Source: Actinoplanes teichomyceticus ATCC 31121 (GTDB taxonomy: Bacteria > Actinomycetota > Actinomycetes > Mycobacteriales > Micromonosporaceae). From it: 64,000 bases of DNA. The position numbers were made by a program, and so were the translations under genes. Below are positions 62,228 through 64,000 of this stretch, piece by piece. Location of the stretch: assembly GCF_003711105.1 (NCBI RefSeq), contig NZ_CP023865.1, positions 3,125,001 to 3,189,000 of the forward strand, read 5' to 3'. The notes below the pieces were generated by a model. It had not been told where the DNA came from, ran no database searches, and worked only from the letters and a program-made list of their open reading frames with translations. Every line of letters starts with the position of its first letter. Positions within the stretch are counted from its first letter, which is position 1.

Positions 62228-63727
62228 TCAGGCCTCGGCCAGCACCCAGCGTCCCCGGCCGCGGCGCTTCGCCTCGTACATCGCCGAGTCGGCGGCGCGC
62301 AGCGCGTCCCGCTCCCGGGCCGGTTCGCCCCGGCCGTACGCGGCGATGCCGACGCTCGCGCCGACGTCCAGCATCCGGCCGCGGAACGGGATCGGGCGCG
62401 CCACGTCGGCGACCACCCGTTCGGCCAGCCGGATCGCGTCGTCGGCCGCCAGCTCCGGGCAGAACAGCACGAACTCGTCACCGCCGAGGCGGACCACCAG
62501 GTCGGTGTTGCGTACCGCGCTGGACAGCCGGCCGGCCACCGCGGTGAGCACCGCGTCCCCGGCCTCGTGCCCGTACTCGTCGTTGACCTGCTTGAAGCCG
62601 TCGAGGTCGAGGTAGAGCACGGCGACCGGCCCGGATCGCGGCGGCAGGGTCCGGTCCATCTCGTCGGTCAGCATGGCCCGGTTGGGCAGCCCGGTCAGCG
62701 CGTCGTGGCGCGCCTGGTAGGCCAGCTGCGCCTGGGCGCGCTCCTGCTCGCGGACCGCGAGGGTGAACCGGGCCAGCACGAACCCGGTGCTCAGCGCGGT
62801 GGCCACCAGCGTGGCGACGGCGTTCTTCTCCAGACCCTCCTGGATCAGCGTCAGGGCGGGCGCGGTCAAAAAGGCCAGGCCGAGAAAGAGCACCCGGGAC
62901 GGGTGCAGCACCTTGACGTGGCTGCCGGGACGGGTCAGCTCGTCGCGCCCCCGGTGCAGGCACGCCGCGATGAGCAGCGCGTTGCCCAGCATGATCAGCG
63001 GGCCGATGCGCTCCACGAGCCCGTAGTCCAGGAAGTACGGCAGGACGTTGTAGGACACGTCGATGGCCAGGTACAGCACCACCGCGCCGAGCACCAGGAG
63101 CGTCGGGGCGCCGCGGGTGCCGGGCGACAGCGCGATGAACAGGATGCCGGCCAGCAGCACCACATCGGCCACCGGGTAGAGCGGCGGGACGATAGTCTCG
63201 GCCAGCGAGGTGCCCGTGCCCAGCAGCGGCACGATCAGGAACTGCCAGGCGGCCAGCCCGGCGGCGACCGCCAGCGTGAGCCCGTCGAGCACCGCGCCGC
63301 GCATCCGGCCGGGTGCCCGCCGCCGGGCCATCATGGTCAGCGCCACCGCGATCAGCGGGTAGCCGCTGAGCCAGCAGACATCGGCGATGCCGACGCTCGG
63401 CACACCGACCGAGAAGTAGTAGTACGCCAGCTCGATCAGGTCGCCCAGCAGCCACAGCGACTGCGCCAGCGCCACCAGCACCCACGGCCGCCGCGGCGAG
63501 CCGCCCGGGACGCGGGCGGCGGCCACCCAGGCGGCCGTGCACAGGGTCCCGTAGAGCAGCACATAGACGACGTTGCCGAACGTCGTGCCGTACGTCGCCA
63601 TCGCGAGCGCGATGGCGCCGGTGACCCCGCCGAGCAATGCCCACAACCTGCCTGTCGCCATGGGCTGACGATCGGCGGGCGCGCCGTCATGCTGTGCCGA
63701 ACGGGCAGTGAGCCGCACCACATTCAC
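62228..63727 (-). CDS. Membrane-anchored GGDEF diguanylate cyclase
   Basis: 499 aa. N-terminal about 25-325 has around ten hydrophobic helices (MASE-like integral membrane sensor), then a GGDEF domain (about 335-495) with the intact motif LGGDEFVLF and DLDGFKQVNDEYGHEAGD. No RxxD inhibitory site was sought in detail. The GTG start at 63727 overlaps the TGA of the upstream BMP-type lipoprotein gene by GTGA, so translation is coupled; a methionine at about residue 23 is an alternative. Synthesises c-di-GMP in response to an unknown membrane signal. Confidence 0.88.
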   Translation of the reverse strand: MNVVRLTARSAQHDGAPADRQPMATGRLWALLGGVTGAIALAMATYGTTFGNVVYVLLYGTLCTAAWVAAARVPGGSPRRPWVLVALAQSLWLLGDLIELAYYYFSVGVPSVGIADVCWLSGYPLIAVALTMMARRRAPGRMRGAVLDGLTLAVAAGLAAWQFLIVPLLGTGTSLAETIVPPLYPVADVVLLAGILFIALSPGTRGAPTLLVLGAVVLYLAIDVSYNVLPYFLDYGLVERIGPLIMLGNALLIAACLHRGRDELTRPGSHVKVLHPSRVLFLGLAFLTAPALTLIQEGLEKNAVATLVATALSTGFVLARFTLAVREQERAQAQLAYQARHDALTGLPNRAMLTDEMDRTLPPRSGPVAVLYLDLDGFKQVNDEYGHEAGDAVLTAVAGRLSSAVRNTDLVVRLGGDEFVLFCPELAADDAIRLAERVVADVARPIPFRGRMLDVGASVGIAAYGRGEPARERDALRAADSAMYEAKRRGRGRWVLAEA

Positions 63728-64000
63728 TTCGTGGGCACCTTCACCGCGCCGCTGAGGATGCGGTACCGCGCCTTCTCCATGCCGGACCGGTACGGGCCCA
63801 GCACCGTGTTGGAGGTGGCGTAGCCGACGCCGTCGACCTTGAGGTCGTAGCGCTTGCTGCCGCCCGCCCGGTCACCCTTGACGAACGCCTGGATCTCCTG
63901 GAAGACCCCGTTGTCCACGCGTTTGAGCATGGAGGTCAGGATCCGCGGCCGGACCGCCTCCGCGGCGCTGGCGTACTGGTCGGAGTCGACGCCGATGGCC
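63724..64000 (-). CDS. BMP-family ABC transporter substrate-binding lipoprotein (partial, N-terminus outside window)
   Basis: Only the last 91 residues are in the window; the frame is open to base 64000. AIGVDSDQYASAAEAVRPRI, LTSMLKRVDNGVFQEI, GVGYATSNTVLGPYRSGMEK and the ending SGAVKVPTK match the C-terminus of Med/PnrA-type basic membrane proteins, which bind nucleosides or purines. The stop overlaps the GGDEF start by GTGA. Likely a sugar/nucleoside-binding lipoprotein whose signal may reach the diguanylate cyclase. Confidence 0.8.
   Translation of the reverse strand, partial: AIGVDSDQYASAAEAVRPRILTSMLKRVDNGVFQEIQAFVKGDRAGGSKRYDLKVDGVGYATSNTVLGPYRSGMEKARYRILSGAVKVPTK

Noticed and set aside
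63436..63723. Leftward ATG frame at 63723 (MWCGSLPVRHS) beside the GGDEF gene
   Set aside because: It lies in another frame from the membrane helices and GGDEF motif; the GTG start at 63727 gives the coherent protein.

Overview
The window is 64 kb of very GC-rich DNA with dense, mostly short operons, many GTG (and one probable TTG) starts and strong purine-rich ribosome-binding sites. The gene content points to a filamentous actinomycete: a SARP regulator, an HrdB-type group 2 sigma factor, an F420/PPOX-type oxidoreductase, MpaB-type oxygenase, DivIVA-like protein and a molybdo-hydroxylase operon. Two intact chemoreceptors plus the remnant of a third suggest a motile (zoospore-forming) member of the Micromonosporaceae such as Actinoplanes; that placement is inference, since no rRNA or housekeeping marker is present. 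I saw no tRNA, rRNA, insertion sequence or CRISPR array.

Layout. 1-9.5 kb: a coiled-coil protein cut by the window edge, an APH-fold kinase, then a secreted-protein locus (degenerate VanX-like protein, two secreted proteins sharing the same lectin-like propeller repeats, one with an NlpC/P60-type domain) next to a large SARP-NB-ARC regulator. Five 11-bp direct repeats, the geometry SARPs bind, lie between the regulator and the NlpC/P60 gene. 9.7-23.6 kb: DUF2461/nitroreductase pair, luciferase-like monooxygenase, chemoreceptor, SprT-like protein, a three-gene xanthine-dehydrogenase-type operon, a hybrid histidine kinase and a DivIVA-like protein. 23.6-27.8 kb: a visibly different, lower-GC, repeat-rich accessory stretch with a chemoreceptor remnant, 93-bp, 48-bp and 45-bp tandem repeats, and an unrecognised repeat-coded gene that appears frameshifted.

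27.8-38.9 kb: MpaB-type oxygenase, hemerythrin, acetyltransferase, small monooxygenase, then a mirror-image pair of modules (imine-reductase-like dehydrogenase plus divergent HxlR regulator, twice), an aminotransferase-fold amino-acid decarboxylase, a methyltransferase/GCS2-ligase pair, and a divergent iron-enzyme/CDGSH pair. 39-48 kb: a group 2 sigma factor with consensus TATAAT promoter, a STAS anti-sigma antagonist, an FAD monooxygenase/TetR pair with a nested palindromic operator, FhuF-like reductase, PPOX protein, TSUP permease, SDR, LysR/EamA pair. 48-64 kb: an SDR remnant, HEAT-repeat protein, FGGY kinase, DJ-1/PfpI protein, tandem-GAF soluble chemoreceptor, methyltransferase, FAD monooxygenase, a TetR-controlled operon with an internally deleted luciferase-like protein and an SDR, an ArsR/S41 peptidase pair, a CBS-BON protein, and a GGDEF protein translationally coupled to a BMP-family lipoprotein cut by the right edge.

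The recurrent oddity is a set of short tandem repeats sitting at gene 3' ends. In at least four places (19.97, 23.95, 40.10 and 57.5 kb) the repeated unit is the last few codons plus the stop codon of the adjacent gene, so the ends of unrelated genes have been amplified in tandem. This, the SARP-linked secreted locus with a catalytically stripped VanX-like protein, and the mirror-image oxidoreductase/HxlR modules are the most interesting signals.
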